Part shown: positions 37,929 through 47,800 of the stretch, in pieces | Position numbering within the stretch: position 1 is the first letter of the stretch | Layout of the letters: the number at the start of each line of letters is the position of its first letter | DNA from: Halochromatium glycolicum | Lineage (GTDB): Bacteria; Pseudomonadota; Gammaproteobacteria; Chromatiales; Chromatiaceae | Reading direction: 5' to 3' | DNA: 64,000 nt | Assembly: GCF_016584085.1 (NCBI RefSeq) | Contig: NZ_NRSJ01000007.1 | Coordinates: forward strand, 1 to 64,000 | Made by a program: the position numbers and the translations under genes | The notes under the pieces: generated by a model | Database searches by the model: none | What the model was told of the DNA's origin: nothing | Seen by the model: only the letters and a program-made list of their open reading frames with translations

Positions 37929-39503
37929 CTACGTTGCATCGTTGACTGGTGCAGCCTCGTTCGGCTCGGAAGAATCTGCTCGGGCCGGCGCTTCCGATGC
38001 AGCCGGTTCAGCGCGTCCGGTCGCGGTTGGTTCGGGGGCAGGCTCCTGGCCAGCGTCCGGAAGGGCGCTAGGGGTGATGCCGGTGCCTTGGGATGTTCCC
38101 GAGGCTGTTCCCGATTGGGGGTCGGCCTGACTGCGGCCATCGGTGCGATCATCCGGCAATTCAGCGTCGGCATTCGTGCTGTCCGTCGTGACGTCGCGAT
38201 TCGATGGCGAGGACGGCGGGGGGGCGGCACTGGTACTGGTACTCGCACTGGTACTTGCACTGGCCGATCTCGAGGCGGTGCTGTCGCGGGTTTGGGCGTT
38301 CGTCGCCCGGGTCTCGCCACCAGCAGCGGGCGAGATCTCTGCGGCGCGGCGCTGCTTGTCGGGGGCTGGCTGTTGGGCTGATGTCAGCTGGCTTGGCTCC
38401 AGCTGGCTTGGCTCCAGCTGACTGGGCTCCAGCTGACTGGGCTCCAGCTGGCTGGGCCCCTCTGGGGCCGGCACTGCTGAATCGCTCGGCTCAGTCCTGG
38501 CTGGCGTTTGCTCCACGGTCGAGGGCTCCGCAGTTTCCGCCGCTTGGGTCGAGCCCGATGACCCACTCTCGTCGGAATGAGCAGTATTTCGGCGTGCGCT
38601 TGCCAGCACGGAATCACCGGTCGCGTCGCTGGGCTGCGAACGTGCCTGAGAAGAACGGGTCGAGCCGGGAGAGGCGCGCGACTGGGCTGTGTCGTTGGCG
38701 GCCCCCGATGAGAGCCGCGACGTTGCTTGACGCTCGGCGCTGGCCGCTGAAGCGCTCGCTGCGGCGACCTGCTTCTGCCGTTCTTGCTCACGTTGCCGCT
38801 GGATGCGCTCGGCATAGTTGCCGTAGTCGGGACCGTCGCCGACGACGGTGACGCGGGTGCCGAGGTCCACCTGTGCGAACAGGCTCGAGGCGATCTCATC
38901 CGGAAGCCGGATGCATCCGTGGGAGGCCGGTTGACCGGGCTGCGGAATGGCGCCTGCGTGCATCCCGATGCCGTCATAGGTCATGCGCATGAAGTGCGGC
39001 ATGCGCGCACCGACGAACTTTCCGCCGCTCGGTATCGAGTCCCGGCGTGCATGGGCGTTGCGTTTATGCAGGTTGCCGCTGGCATCGTAGATCCGACCAT
39101 AGAGGTTCGAGCGCTTGTCCTTGACCTTCTCGATGACCTCGAATTCGCCACGCGGGGTCGGATGCGATGAGACACCAGAGGCAATCGTGGTCCAGCCGAC
39201 CTGCTCCGGCCCGTCGTAGAACCGCGCCCGCTGCGCCTCGGTATCGATGACGACATGGCTGATCGGGCGCCCATGGCCGTTCCACTCGTAGAGTTGCCCT
39301 GGCTCCGCTGACTCTTGCGGCCCCGGTATCGCGGTCTCGGCGCTGACCGCTGTTTCGAGCTCGGGCTCGACATCGGCTGGCTCCGATGCGTCGTTTGTCG
39401 ACGTCTGAAACGGGATCTGCGCACAGCCGGTGAGCAGTAGTGGTATTCCGAGCGCGAGCAGTATGCCCCACAGCGGACGAGCAGAAGCAGGATTGGAGAT
39501 CAT
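37929..39503 (-). CDS. YkuD-type L,D-transpeptidase lipoprotein with long disordered tail
   Basis: The 524-residue product has a lipobox LTGC (Cys27) and a YkuD domain at about 80-225, with the catalytic motif SHGCIRLPDE (Cys197) and an upstream His in GIGMHAG. Such enzymes form 3-3 peptidoglycan crosslinks or attach proteins to the wall. Residues from about 230 on are Ser/Ala/Thr/Pro/Glu-rich and probably disordered, including five copies of PSQLE. The domain alone would be of normal size; the tail of nearly 300 residues is unusual. The start is ATG 39503. Confidence 0.88.
   Translation of the reverse strand: MISNPASARPLWGILLALGIPLLLTGCAQIPFQTSTNDASEPADVEPELETAVSAETAIPGPQESAEPGQLYEWNGHGRPISHVVIDTEAQRARFYDGPEQVGWTTIASGVSSHPTPRGEFEVIEKVKDKRSNLYGRIYDASGNLHKRNAHARRDSIPSGGKFVGARMPHFMRMTYDGIGMHAGAIPQPGQPASHGCIRLPDEIASSLFAQVDLGTRVTVVGDGPDYGNYAERIQRQREQERQKQVAAASASAASAERQATSRLSSGAANDTAQSRASPGSTRSSQARSQPSDATGDSVLASARRNTAHSDESGSSGSTQAAETAEPSTVEQTPARTEPSDSAVPAPEGPSQLEPSQLEPSQLEPSQLEPSQLTSAQQPAPDKQRRAAEISPAAGGETRATNAQTRDSTASRSASASTSASTSTSAAPPPSSPSNRDVTTDSTNADAELPDDRTDGRSQADPQSGTASGTSQGTGITPSALPDAGQEPAPEPTATGRAEPAASEAPARADSSEPNEAAPVNDAT
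38385..38459 (-). repeat. Five-copy 15-bp tandem repeat in the L,D-transpeptidase gene
   Basis: Five adjacent 15-base units (CAGCTGGCTTGGCTC and close variants) encode the PSQLE repeats of the disordered tail. Units 1-2 and units 3-4 are identical pairs, indicating recent expansion. Confidence 0.9.
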
Positions 39504-39718
39504 AACGAGTGCGTATTCGCGCGGGCGCAGATTCTGAGGGAAGATCGAAGATCAGCTCGCTAGGGACTGAATGGTTGAGTTTAACTGATCTGCCAGTTGT
39601 TTGAATGACTCACCCTGGTTAGTCGGTGAGCTCGTGATGACCGAGGTGACCTACAGATGCCTCGTTTTGTTCCCGCTCGCGGCGCTGTAATTCTGCATGC
39701 ATTTCAAGGGCAAATGGC

Positions 39719-39724
39719 TATAAT
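39719..39724 (+). promoter_or_regulatory. Possible -10 box for the sulfur globule protein gene
   Basis: A perfect TATAAT lies 60 bases before the start of the sulfur globule protein gene in an otherwise GC-rich gap. No good -35 hexamer is seen at the right distance, so activator help is likely if this is used. The GAGGAG ribosome site is at 39773-39778. Confidence 0.45.
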
Positions 39725-39783
39725 CGCAGCGGGGGCGCTGCTCCCTGGTCATGATTGCCTCGTCCGACATCTGAGGAGAACAT

Positions 39784-40113
39784 ATGATGCGTAAGGTATT
39801 GATGACTGCTGCTGGTGCTGCACTCGCTGGCGCGTTGTTCAGCATGCCCGCACAGGCCTTCTGGGGCTCTTGGGGTGATGGTCCTTGGTACGGCGGCCCA
39901 TGGCATGGCGGCCCTTGGTACGGTGGTGGCTATCCGTACTATGGCGGCTGGGGTGGCTATCCCTACGGCCACGGCTATGGCTACGGCTACGGCTATCCTT
40001 ACCACGGTGGTTGGGGTGGTCCCTGGGGTTATGGTGCCCCCTATTACGGGTACGCTGCCCCGTACGCTGCGCCGGCGCCGCAGACTCCAGCTGAATCGGA
40101 GAATGAGCGCTGA
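39784..40113 (+). CDS. Sulfur globule envelope protein (Sgp-like)
   Basis: The 109-residue product has a signal peptide ending AQA (residue 25). The mature protein starts FWGSWGDG and consists mainly of Gly, Tyr, Pro and Trp, with runs such as YGHGYGYGYGYPYHGGWGG, and ends in a polar PAPQTPAESENER tail. This is the composition of the structural proteins (SgpA/B/C) that coat periplasmic sulfur globules in Allochromatium-type purple sulfur bacteria. ATG 39784 and ATG 39787 are both well placed behind GAGGAG. A strong terminator follows, fitting a highly expressed single gene. Confidence 0.8.
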   Translation: MMRKVLMTAAGAALAGALFSMPAQAFWGSWGDGPWYGGPWHGGPWYGGGYPYYGGWGGYPYGHGYGYGYGYPYHGGWGGPWGYGAPYYGYAAPYAAPAPQTPAESENER

Positions 40114-40163
40114 GGCATTGACTTGCTCCTAACGGCCATCTAGCGAATCGCTGTTGATGCTGG

Positions 40164-40188
40164 AAAGGGCCGGTCACGCCGGCCCTTT
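40164..40188 (+). terminator. Terminator of the sulfur globule protein gene
   Basis: AAAGGGCCGG (40164-40173) pairs perfectly with CCGGCCCTTT (40179-40188) around a 5-base loop; GTCTTT follows. It is 50 bases after the stop codon and may also serve the convergent TPR gene. Confidence 0.8.
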
Positions 40189-40237
40189 GTCTTTGGCCCT
40201 TTCGCGTTACCGGGCTCGGCGAAGCCGTGGGAGAGGC

Positions 40238-41947
40238 TCAATAGGGTCTGGCAGCGGGGTAGTCGCGCATCAGGCGGTGGGCATCGAACGGCGGTGGCGA
40301 AAGCAGCGGATCGGTGACCGCCCAAACCACCGGCGGCATTCGTCCATCCTGGTAGGCGGCGAGCTCCTGCGCCATCAACGCCCGCTCTTCCGGCGGAACC
40401 ATCCAGCCGACGCCATCGATCAGTGAGGCGACCGCATCGGCTGCCCGCTCCAGCCTGCCGGTGGCGGCATCGGCGAGTGCGAGCAAGCGCTGATGGGGCG
40501 GGATGGGCCTTGCCGCTGCAAGCTCGGCGGCGATCGTCATTGCCGCTTCGGGATCGCGGATCGCGGCATCGGTCGAGCTCGCAAGCAGCCGTGCCTGGGC
40601 GTAGGCAAGCTGCATATCCTCCGGTGCCGCCTCTCTCAGCATGGTGAGCGCTGCGGCCAGCTCCCGCTCGTCGACGCCTGTGCGGGCCTGAGCGATCAAT
40701 CCAAGCAGCCGTGCTGGTCTTGCATCCGGGTCGGCCTCCAGCGTTGCCGCATAGCCCTCAGCGGCGGCTTGGTAGCGGCCCTGAGCGAAGTCCAGATTGG
40801 CCAGCTGGAACAGCGCACCGGCATGGCCCGGCTCGAGCGCTAGCGCGCGCCGGTACGCAGCGGCGGCCTGGGTCTGATCACCCTCAGCCTGATCCAGCAC
40901 GCCGGTGAAGAAATGTGCGAGCGCAGCGGCGGTCTGTTGTCCCTCGACGTCGGCAAGCGCCTGCTGCAGGGCCTGCCGCGACTGCTCCGGATGTCCGGTG
41001 AGGAACAGGACCCGCGCGTAGCTGACCCGGGCGGCCGCGTTCGTTGGATCGAGCTCCAGCCCGGCGGCGAGTTCTTCGACTGCGGTCTGGTAATCACCCT
41101 GCCGCACAGCATGGATGCCCCGTTTGAAGGCGGGCAACGCGCGTTGCGTCGCGGCCCTGAGCTCATCGAGCAGCGGGTCGGCGACCTCCGGTGAGCGCAG
41201 CACGAAGCGTTCGAGATGCTGCTTCGCTTCCTCCTCGCGCCCGAGCGCTTGGTAGGCACGCGCGAGCGGGTAATGCGCCTCGGTCGCCTCCGGGTTGGCC
41301 GCGAGTGCCGCCTGGAGATGCCCGACGGCATCGCCGAAGCGCCGCTGCAGGAGCGCGACCTGCCCAAGGTAGTAATGCGCCGGCGAACGCAGTTGCGGCC
41401 TGTCGACAACCGCAGTGAATGCCTGCTCGGCGGCGTCCAAATCGCCGCGATCGAGCTGCACCTTACCGAGTCGCAGCGCAAGCGGTGGATACTCGGGGTC
41501 GATTTGCCGTGCGCGTTCGAAGTACTGCAGCGCCCGATCCAGATTGCCCGCGAGCATGGCCATGTAGCCGGCGTAGTAAGGCCAGCGCAGCTCGTTCGGG
41601 TCGAGCTCCATCGCGTTACGCAGACAGGCATCGGCTTGGGTCTCGACCTCCTCCAACAGCAAGCGTGCCCCCAGTCGGCCGTAGGCGCGCCCCAGAGCTT
41701 GCGGTGTGCTTTCAGGGGACTGGAGTAAGGCTGCCACCTCGGCGCGCGCCTCGGCAATGGCCTCTCGCATCGCCGGCTCGGCGCCACTGAGATCGGCCTC
41801 AGCGACCGGCTGCAGCCGCTCGAGCCAGGCGGCTGGGAGATCGGAGAGGGCGTCGGCCGACACTGGCGCTGCACAGAGCAGGCTGACGATCAGCAGAGTT
41901 GCTAGCTCACCACAGAAGGAACGGCTGGATAGCGGTGGAGCGATCAT
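40238..41947 (-). CDS. Secreted tetratricopeptide-repeat protein
   Basis: The 569-residue product has an N-terminal signal sequence (about 12-33, ELATLLIVSLLCAAPVSADA) followed by at least ten TPR units, e.g. AMELDPNELRWPYYAGYMAM, ALRLGKVQLDRGDLDAAEQAF and LALEPGHAGALFQLANLDFAQGRYQAA. It is probably a periplasmic scaffold. No enzymatic domain is seen. I start at ATG 41947; the open frame runs upstream across the divergent promoter region. It is convergent with the sulfur globule gene and divergent from the DUF4198 gene. Confidence 0.82.
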   Translation of the reverse strand: MIAPPLSSRSFCGELATLLIVSLLCAAPVSADALSDLPAAWLERLQPVAEADLSGAEPAMREAIAEARAEVAALLQSPESTPQALGRAYGRLGARLLLEEVETQADACLRNAMELDPNELRWPYYAGYMAMLAGNLDRALQYFERARQIDPEYPPLALRLGKVQLDRGDLDAAEQAFTAVVDRPQLRSPAHYYLGQVALLQRRFGDAVGHLQAALAANPEATEAHYPLARAYQALGREEEAKQHLERFVLRSPEVADPLLDELRAATQRALPAFKRGIHAVRQGDYQTAVEELAAGLELDPTNAAARVSYARVLFLTGHPEQSRQALQQALADVEGQQTAAALAHFFTGVLDQAEGDQTQAAAAYRRALALEPGHAGALFQLANLDFAQGRYQAAAEGYAATLEADPDARPARLLGLIAQARTGVDERELAAALTMLREAAPEDMQLAYAQARLLASSTDAAIRDPEAAMTIAAELAAARPIPPHQRLLALADAATGRLERAADAVASLIDGVGWMVPPEERALMAQELAAYQDGRMPPVVWAVTDPLLSPPPFDAHRLMRDYPAARPY

Positions 41948-42038
41948 CGTCTTCTGGTCCAGTTCTTCAACCCGCCTGCGGGCATCATTCCGCGCAATTG
42001 AGCCGACTGCAAGCCGCCTGAGCGTGAAACTGGACGTA

Positions 42039-42065
42039 ATATGAAGGTTTCTGTAATGATCATAT
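42039..42065. promoter_or_regulatory. Candidate operator: ATATGA-N15-TCATAT palindrome
   Basis: ATATGA (42039-42044) and TCATAT (42060-42065) form an inverted pair with 15 bases between, 80 bases before the DUF4198 start. NikR operators are GTATGA-N16-TCATAC, so it resembles one, off by one base in spacing. The right half is also part of a perfect 8-bp palindrome ATGATCAT. Confidence 0.3.
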
Positions 42066-42144
42066 CCAGGCGCTCGTGCCTGTTCGCCGGCCGAGTCGCC
42101 CATCGAGCCAGTCCATCCTCTCTACCGCCAGGAGGTTCGCCCCG

Positions 42145-42948
42145 ATGACCGACCAGAATCCGATAGCGCATCGACTGCGGTTGCTCTCCTTCGCGACCGC
42201 CGCGCTGGTCCCGACGTCGCTGATGCTGTCGTATCCAGCTGAGGCCCATTTCCTCGAGCTGATCCCCTCGCATGAGGTCTTGGATGCCGAGACCGGACGC
42301 AGCTTGACCCTTGATCTGACCTTCACCCATCCGATGGAGCGCGGCCCGGTGATGCCAATGGCCGCTCCCGCCGAGGTCGGGGTGCTGACCGCTGACGGGC
42401 GCGAAGACCTCTCGGGAAGTCTGAAACAGGTCGAGCGCGATGGCGAGCCCGCCTACAGCCTCGATTATGAGGTCACCGAGCCGGGTGATTATCTGTTCTT
42501 CGCCGAGCCGGCACCCTATTGGGAGCCGGCAGAGGGCGTGATGATCGTGCACTACACGAAGACCGTCGTCGATGCCTTCGGTGCCGAGACCGGTTGGGAC
42601 CGCATGGTCGGCTTCCCGGTCGAGATCGAGCCACTGGTGCGGCCCTACGGGCTTTGGGCTGGCAACCTGTTCACAGGGGTGGTCAAGCGCGACGGCGAGC
42701 CGGTGCCGTTCGCGACCGTCGAGGTGGAGTGGCGCAACGACGGCTCCGTCGAACCCCCGGCGGCGCCGTTCGTGACCCAGGTCCTAAAGGCCGATGCCAA
42801 CGGCGTCTTCAGCTATGCGATGCCGCGCGCCGGATGGTGGGGCTTCGCCGCTCTGCTCGAAGGCGAGGAGCCCATGACCAATCCCGATGGTGAGCAGGTG
42901 CCCGTCGAACAGGGGGCGCTGATCTGGGTGCGCACGCGCGCGATGTAA
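42145..42948 (+). CDS. DUF4198 (CbiK/NikK-like) periplasmic protein
   Basis: The 267-residue product has a signal peptide ending near YPAEAH, so the mature N-terminus starts with or near His, followed by [14 protein letters not shown]4198 (PF10670) proteins often accompany Ni2+/Co2+ ECF transporters and have a metal-binding N-terminal His. The body contains [29 protein letters not shown] and a C-terminal carboxypeptidase-regulatory-like beta domain. No transporter subunit is adjacent. ATG 42145 has AGGAGG upstream. Confidence 0.82.
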   Translation: MTDQNPIAHRLRLLSFATAALVPTSLMLSYPAEAHFLELIPSHEVLDAETGRSLTLDLTFTHPMERGPVMPMAAPAEVGVLTADGREDLSGSLKQVERDGEPAYSLDYEVTEPGDYLFFAEPAPYWEPAEGVMIVHYTKTVVDAFGAETGWDRMVGFPVEIEPLVRPYGLWAGNLFTGVVKRDGEPVPFATVEVEWRNDGSVEPPAAPFVTQVLKADANGVFSYAMPRAGWWGFAALLEGEEPMTNPDGEQVPVEQGALIWVRTRAM

Positions 42949-43226
42949 GGCGGCGCGCGCGCCCTGAGCGTCCACTCGTGACGCTGCCAGAGATCACTTG
43001 AGCACTGACGAGCGCGCGGAGGTCGTTGCCTAGAAGTCGCCCTGCACCTCGGTTCAGGTGATTGCTGCGGGCCTGTCTTGCGACGCCGCAACGGCGCGAG
43101 ACGACCGAGGATCAGCGCTTGCGAAGCGACGCGATGAGCGCTGCACATTAGGCCGAGCCGGAGAGCGATCGCGTCGGCGGCTTCCGAGCATCGGCCCAGG
43201 GAGGGCCGATGCCGGCGCCGTTCCTG

Positions 43227-44858
43227 TCACCGCCAGCCGGGAGGTGGGGTACGCTGCGGTGGAGTCTGCGGCGGCCAATGCGGTTGCGGCGGTGGCGCGT
43301 AGCGCTGCTGATAAGGCCAGGGCGCTCGCGGTGCGGGTCCGCTCGGGCGTGCCGGCTGCTGGGTCGCTCGCTGTTGCTCGCTCCCGCCGTCACCCTGATC
43401 CGCGGCGCCGTCGCTGTCCGGCGTCGCGGTGCTGGCTGTCTCGGCATCCTCTTGCGTTGGCACAGCGGGCGCCTGGGTCGTTGGCGCCGGCGTTGTTGGC
43501 ACCTGCGTGGCTGGCGCCGATGGTGGTGACCGGTCCGGCGGCAACGGTTGCGCTGCCGGCGCCGCGACACCTCCGGCAGCTGCGGCAGGCTCGGCACTGG
43601 CTGCCTCGGCTGGCGGCGCCCCCTGGTTGTCCATCGCGGGCTGTGCAGCACCGGCCGCCGACGATGGCGCCCGCTCGCTGTGCCCTGTCTGGGCCGTTGT
43701 CGACTCGGCCTGTTCATGTCCCTCTACGGACGCAGCCTGTCCTTGATCGCGTGCGTCGCCGATGTCCTCCTGCTTCTCCTCTGCCATCGGACCCGCGCCG
43801 GGGCTGCCGCCCTCTGGGTCGGTCGGTGGCTGCGCCGCGCCTTCAGCGCCGGCAGCAGCGGCTGCCTCGTCCGATGCCTCATCCGATACGGTTAGTGCCT
43901 CCGGGCCGACCTCGAGCACGCCATCGAGATCATACTCGGTGAGTTCGTAACGGCGCGGATCGGGGCCGGTGCGAAGCAGGAACCCTCCTTGATCGTCTTC
44001 GCTGATCTGGCGCAGGTGGGTGCTGCCGTCCTCCAGCCCGATCTGCAGCGAGAGGCTCGGCTCGGTCGCTGGGTGCCCCTGTTCCGATGCGATCTGGACG
44101 CCCTGATAATTCAGATTGGCGACCCGCCGCACGAAGGCCTTGACCTCGGCCTCGTCGAGCGCGCGCTCGTCGCCGGCAATCTGCCAGCCCGCGTCGCCGC
44201 GCTCCAGCGTCCAGTCATCGGTGCGGATGCGGGTGATCGCCTCAGCGTCCAGGCGCAGCTGGTCACGACGCACCCAGTCATCGCCGTCGCTGCTGATCTG
44301 AAACCCCGCGAGCGGCAGGTCATAGACCGCCTCCTCCCCGGCAACACGCCCGTAGAGGCGCCGAAAGCCGGGCGACTCGCCGGTGAGCAGCTCGGCGAGC
44401 AGGCCGCGCTCGCCGAGCAGCCTGATCCGAGCGCCGGCGTTGTCGTCGGCGACCTCGAGGCGGCGCCTGGACTCGGCGCTGGCGGCGACCGGGATCGACC
44501 GCGGCAGCTTGCTGAGCTGCACGAGCAGTCGCTCGACCTTGTCCGGATCGGCCGGGAACCCATCGAGCGCCGGCAGCGCCCAGCCCTCGGCCTGCCTGCT
44601 CAGACGCAACGTTTGACCGTCGGAGACGATCTCGATGGTGCTCACCTGCTCCGGCGAGAACCGGAGCAACGATTCGTCGGGCGCGGCTCGTTGCCATCCT
44701 TGGGCGGCGAGGAACAGCGCGATACCCAACTGGATCAGCAACAGGCCGACCAGTCCGATCACCGGCGGGCTCTTCAGCGCCTTGCGCCAGCTCGGCTGCA
44801 GGCGACCGAAGGGATTGGTGAAACGTCCCCGGCGCTCATTCGATGCATTCGTTGCCAT
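43227..44858 (-). CDS. DUF4340 domain protein of the Gld-type ABC operon
   Basis: The 543-residue product has one N-terminal membrane helix (about 33-53, VIGLVGLLLIQLGIALFLAA) and tandem DUF4340-type beta domains (PF14238) to about residue 325, e.g. VSTIEIVSDGQTLRLSRQAEGW. A long Ala/Pro/Gln-rich disordered tail ends in PPQPHWPPQTPPQ. DUF4340 proteins regularly follow GldG-like genes and are thought to be extracytoplasmic partners. It starts 3 bases after the preceding stop. The gap 42949-43226 holds nothing I recognise. Confidence 0.85.
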   Translation of the reverse strand: MATNASNERRGRFTNPFGRLQPSWRKALKSPPVIGLVGLLLIQLGIALFLAAQGWQRAAPDESLLRFSPEQVSTIEIVSDGQTLRLSRQAEGWALPALDGFPADPDKVERLLVQLSKLPRSIPVAASAESRRRLEVADDNAGARIRLLGERGLLAELLTGESPGFRRLYGRVAGEEAVYDLPLAGFQISSDGDDWVRRDQLRLDAEAITRIRTDDWTLERGDAGWQIAGDERALDEAEVKAFVRRVANLNYQGVQIASEQGHPATEPSLSLQIGLEDGSTHLRQISEDDQGGFLLRTGPDPRRYELTEYDLDGVLEVGPEALTVSDEASDEAAAAAGAEGAAQPPTDPEGGSPGAGPMAEEKQEDIGDARDQGQAASVEGHEQAESTTAQTGHSERAPSSAAGAAQPAMDNQGAPPAEAASAEPAAAAGGVAAPAAQPLPPDRSPPSAPATQVPTTPAPTTQAPAVPTQEDAETASTATPDSDGAADQGDGGSEQQRATQQPARPSGPAPRAPWPYQQRYAPPPQPHWPPQTPPQRTPPPGWR

Positions 44859-44861
44859 GGC

Positions 44862-47800
44862 TCAACCCTCCAGCATCCTGGCTAGCCGCCGCTCACGCCG
44901 TCGCCGCAGCGAGCGGTGCAGCGCGTAGACCAGTCCCAGGCCGCCCAACGCAAGCAGGTAATTCAGGGATTCCAGCAGGATGCGCTGCTCGCGGCCGACC
45001 GGCTCGAGCAGCCTCCCGTACTGGCCTCGGCCGCGCAGCGCGAGCAGGCCACGGTCTTCGAGCGACCAGTCGATCGCGTTCTGGATCAGCGTCAGCGGTG
45101 CACGGTAGCGGCTCTGGGTCGCCTCGGTCGCCAGCGTGATCGCGGTGTCGGACAGGAAGCTCGACGAGCCGAGCAGGATCAGCCGCGCCGACGCCGGCGA
45201 ATGGTCGACCACCGTCGAGATCATCGGCTGAGCGGGCGCTGCGGGCTCCTCAGTGCCGCCGTCCGCCGATGCGCCGCCCTGCCCTTGGCCCGCGGAGGCC
45301 TCTGCTCGGTCGCCGGGCCCCACCGGCTCGCCATCGGTAGGCTCGCCATCGGTATCGCTGGACGGACCACCGCCGTCCTCATGATCGACCAGCAAGGGCG
45401 AAGGCTGGTCGCTGAATGCAGACTCGAACCGTCCCTCGAGCACGACCCCCATCAGCTTGCGCCCGGTGTCCTCGCCGCGCGGGAAGCCCAGGTCCGGATA
45501 GGTCTCGAGGTCGGGCTGGACATCGGTCGCATCGCGGGTCCAGGCCGCCGGCGACGACTCGATGAGTCGCGTGACCTTGTGGGCTTCCGCCGTCTCTGGG
45601 TCGAGGCTGATCGGCGCGGCCCAGGTCAAGGTGAGCTGATCCATGCCTGCGGTGATCCCGGCGTCGTCGGACAGGCCATCCTCGCGCACATCGGGGAAGT
45701 AGGGATAGGGCAGCATCTGCAGCTCCTCGACCAGGAAACCGCCGAGGCGACGCTGTACCGGAATCGGGAACGGGGTGTTCTGGGGATCGAGGACCAGGCC
45801 GGGACCGAGGGTCACGCCGAGGTCCGCGAGCCAGTCCTCGAGCCCGGTCGTCAGCGGCTGCGCCCTGATCTGGCCGCCGCCGAGCTCGACGTCCAGGCTG
45901 GAGGTGGCGAGGATGACGGTTCCACCCTGCATCAGGAACTGGTCGATCGCGAAGCGCTGGCGCGCGTCGAGCTCCTGCGGCGCGAGTACGAGCAGCAGGT
46001 CGGTCTGCTCCGGCACCTGTCCACTGCGCAGGTCGGTGCGTTCGACCTTGAACCCCTCGCGCAGCACCTCCTCGAGCAGGCTGTAGTCGGAAGCGCCGGC
46101 GCCCAGATTGCCGCCCATGCCGCCGAGCCCCGCCATACTCGGCCCCGCTTCCGGCTGATACAGTGCGATGGTGCGCAGCACGCCCGGGGTGAAGCGCTTG
46201 ATCGCGGCTCGCAGGCCGCGACGCAATCCAGCCGCGTCGAGCTGCTCTGGCAGCGCGATCGGGACCGCCTGCTCGCCTTGCTCGAGCACCAGGCCGAAAT
46301 GGAACGGCTGCGGGTCGAGCAGATCCAGGATCAGCGGCTGCAGCCCGAAGCGCTGGGCGATCTCCTCCTCCAGCGCCGGGTCGCCGGCCGGGTCGATGAG
46401 CTTCCAGCTGAATTGGCCGTTCGACTCGGCCTGCAATTCCTCGAGCACGGTCTCAAGCTCGCTGCGCAGCTCGGGCAGCGGCTCGGGCAGCACGTCGGGA
46501 TCGGAGACATAGGCGGTCAGCCGCAGCGGCTCGCTGATGCCGGCGAACAGATCGCCGCCACCCTGCCAGCCGTAGAGCGCCTTCTTGATCGCCCGGGTGA
46601 TGTCGTACTCGGGGTTGCGCAGCGCGACCTCGAGGTCGGTCTCGCCGCGCACCTTGACGTCGATCAGGTCTTGGAAACCGAGCACCTCGTCGCTGTCGCC
46701 GTACTTGACCAGGATGTCGAAGTACGAGTTGACCACCCCGGCTTGGTACTTGCTGGCGGTCTGGAAGGCGACCGGCCGGATGCCGTACTGCTCGCCGGCC
46801 TCGCGCTCGAGGTCGGGGTCATCGTGGGGATCGACCAGTTCGACGATCACGCGGCCGTTGCCGGCCGCCTCGTACTCGCGCAGCAGATCGCGCAGTCTCG
46901 GCACCAGCGGCGCCAGCAGCGGATGGGTCTCGTCACTGAAGTAGCCGCGGATCAGCAGCGGCTCCTGCAGTTGATCGAGATAGGTCTTGGTGGTCTCTGA
47001 GAGCGTATAGACCGAGCCGCGCGTCAGGTCGGCGCGCACGCCATCGATCTGATGCAGCCAAAGGTTGGCGGCGAGCAGATTGGCCGCTGCCAGGCCAGTC
47101 AGCAGGGTCCAGCGGTGATGGGCCATGCGCCGGTCGCTGTCGGCGGCCCAGCGCAGGCGTTCGAGCCAGTCGACGGTCAGGATCAGGAAGGCGCCGACCA
47201 GGCTCAGGTAATAGTAGAGGTCGCGCAGGTCGATCACACCGCGCGTGATCGATTCGAAGCGCGAGCCCGAGCCGATCAGCCGCAGCACCTCGCCGCCGGC
47301 ATGCCCGACCAGGTTGGTCAGCGCCGGCGAGCCGATCAGATAGAACAGCGCCGCGACCAGGGTGGTGCCGATCAGCGCGACGATCGGATTATCGGTTCGC
47401 GCCGAGACGAACAGCCCGATCGCGATATAGGCGGCCGCGAGCAGCAGGGTCGCGAGATAGGCGCCGAGTACCGGGCCCCAGTCCAGCGGCCCGAGGAAGG
47501 CGACCGTGAGCGGCAGTGGCAGGGTCAGCGCCAGCGCGATCGCGACCAGCGCCCAGGCGGCGAGGAACTTGCCGAGCACCAGCCGCCAGGTCGGCACCGG
47601 CAGCGTCGCCAATAGCTCGAGGGTGCCGGCCCGGCGCTCCTCGCTCCACAGGCGCATCGTCAGCGCCGCCGCCAGGAAGATCAGCAGCACCGGCATCCAG
47701 TCGAACAGCGGCCGGGTGTCGGCGATGTTGCGCGAGAAGAAGGCCTCAACCCAGAAGAACACGAACAGGCAGGCGGCCAGGAAGGCGCCGATGAACAGGT

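Noticed and set aside
41948..42144. Cobalamin riboswitch upstream of the DUF4198 gene
   Set aside because: No B12-box-like conserved core could be found in this short region.
44916..47000. 694-codon plus-strand frame opposite the Gld-type permease
   Set aside because: Low-complexity Arg/Gln/Asp content and no ribosome site; the minus strand carries recognisable domains.
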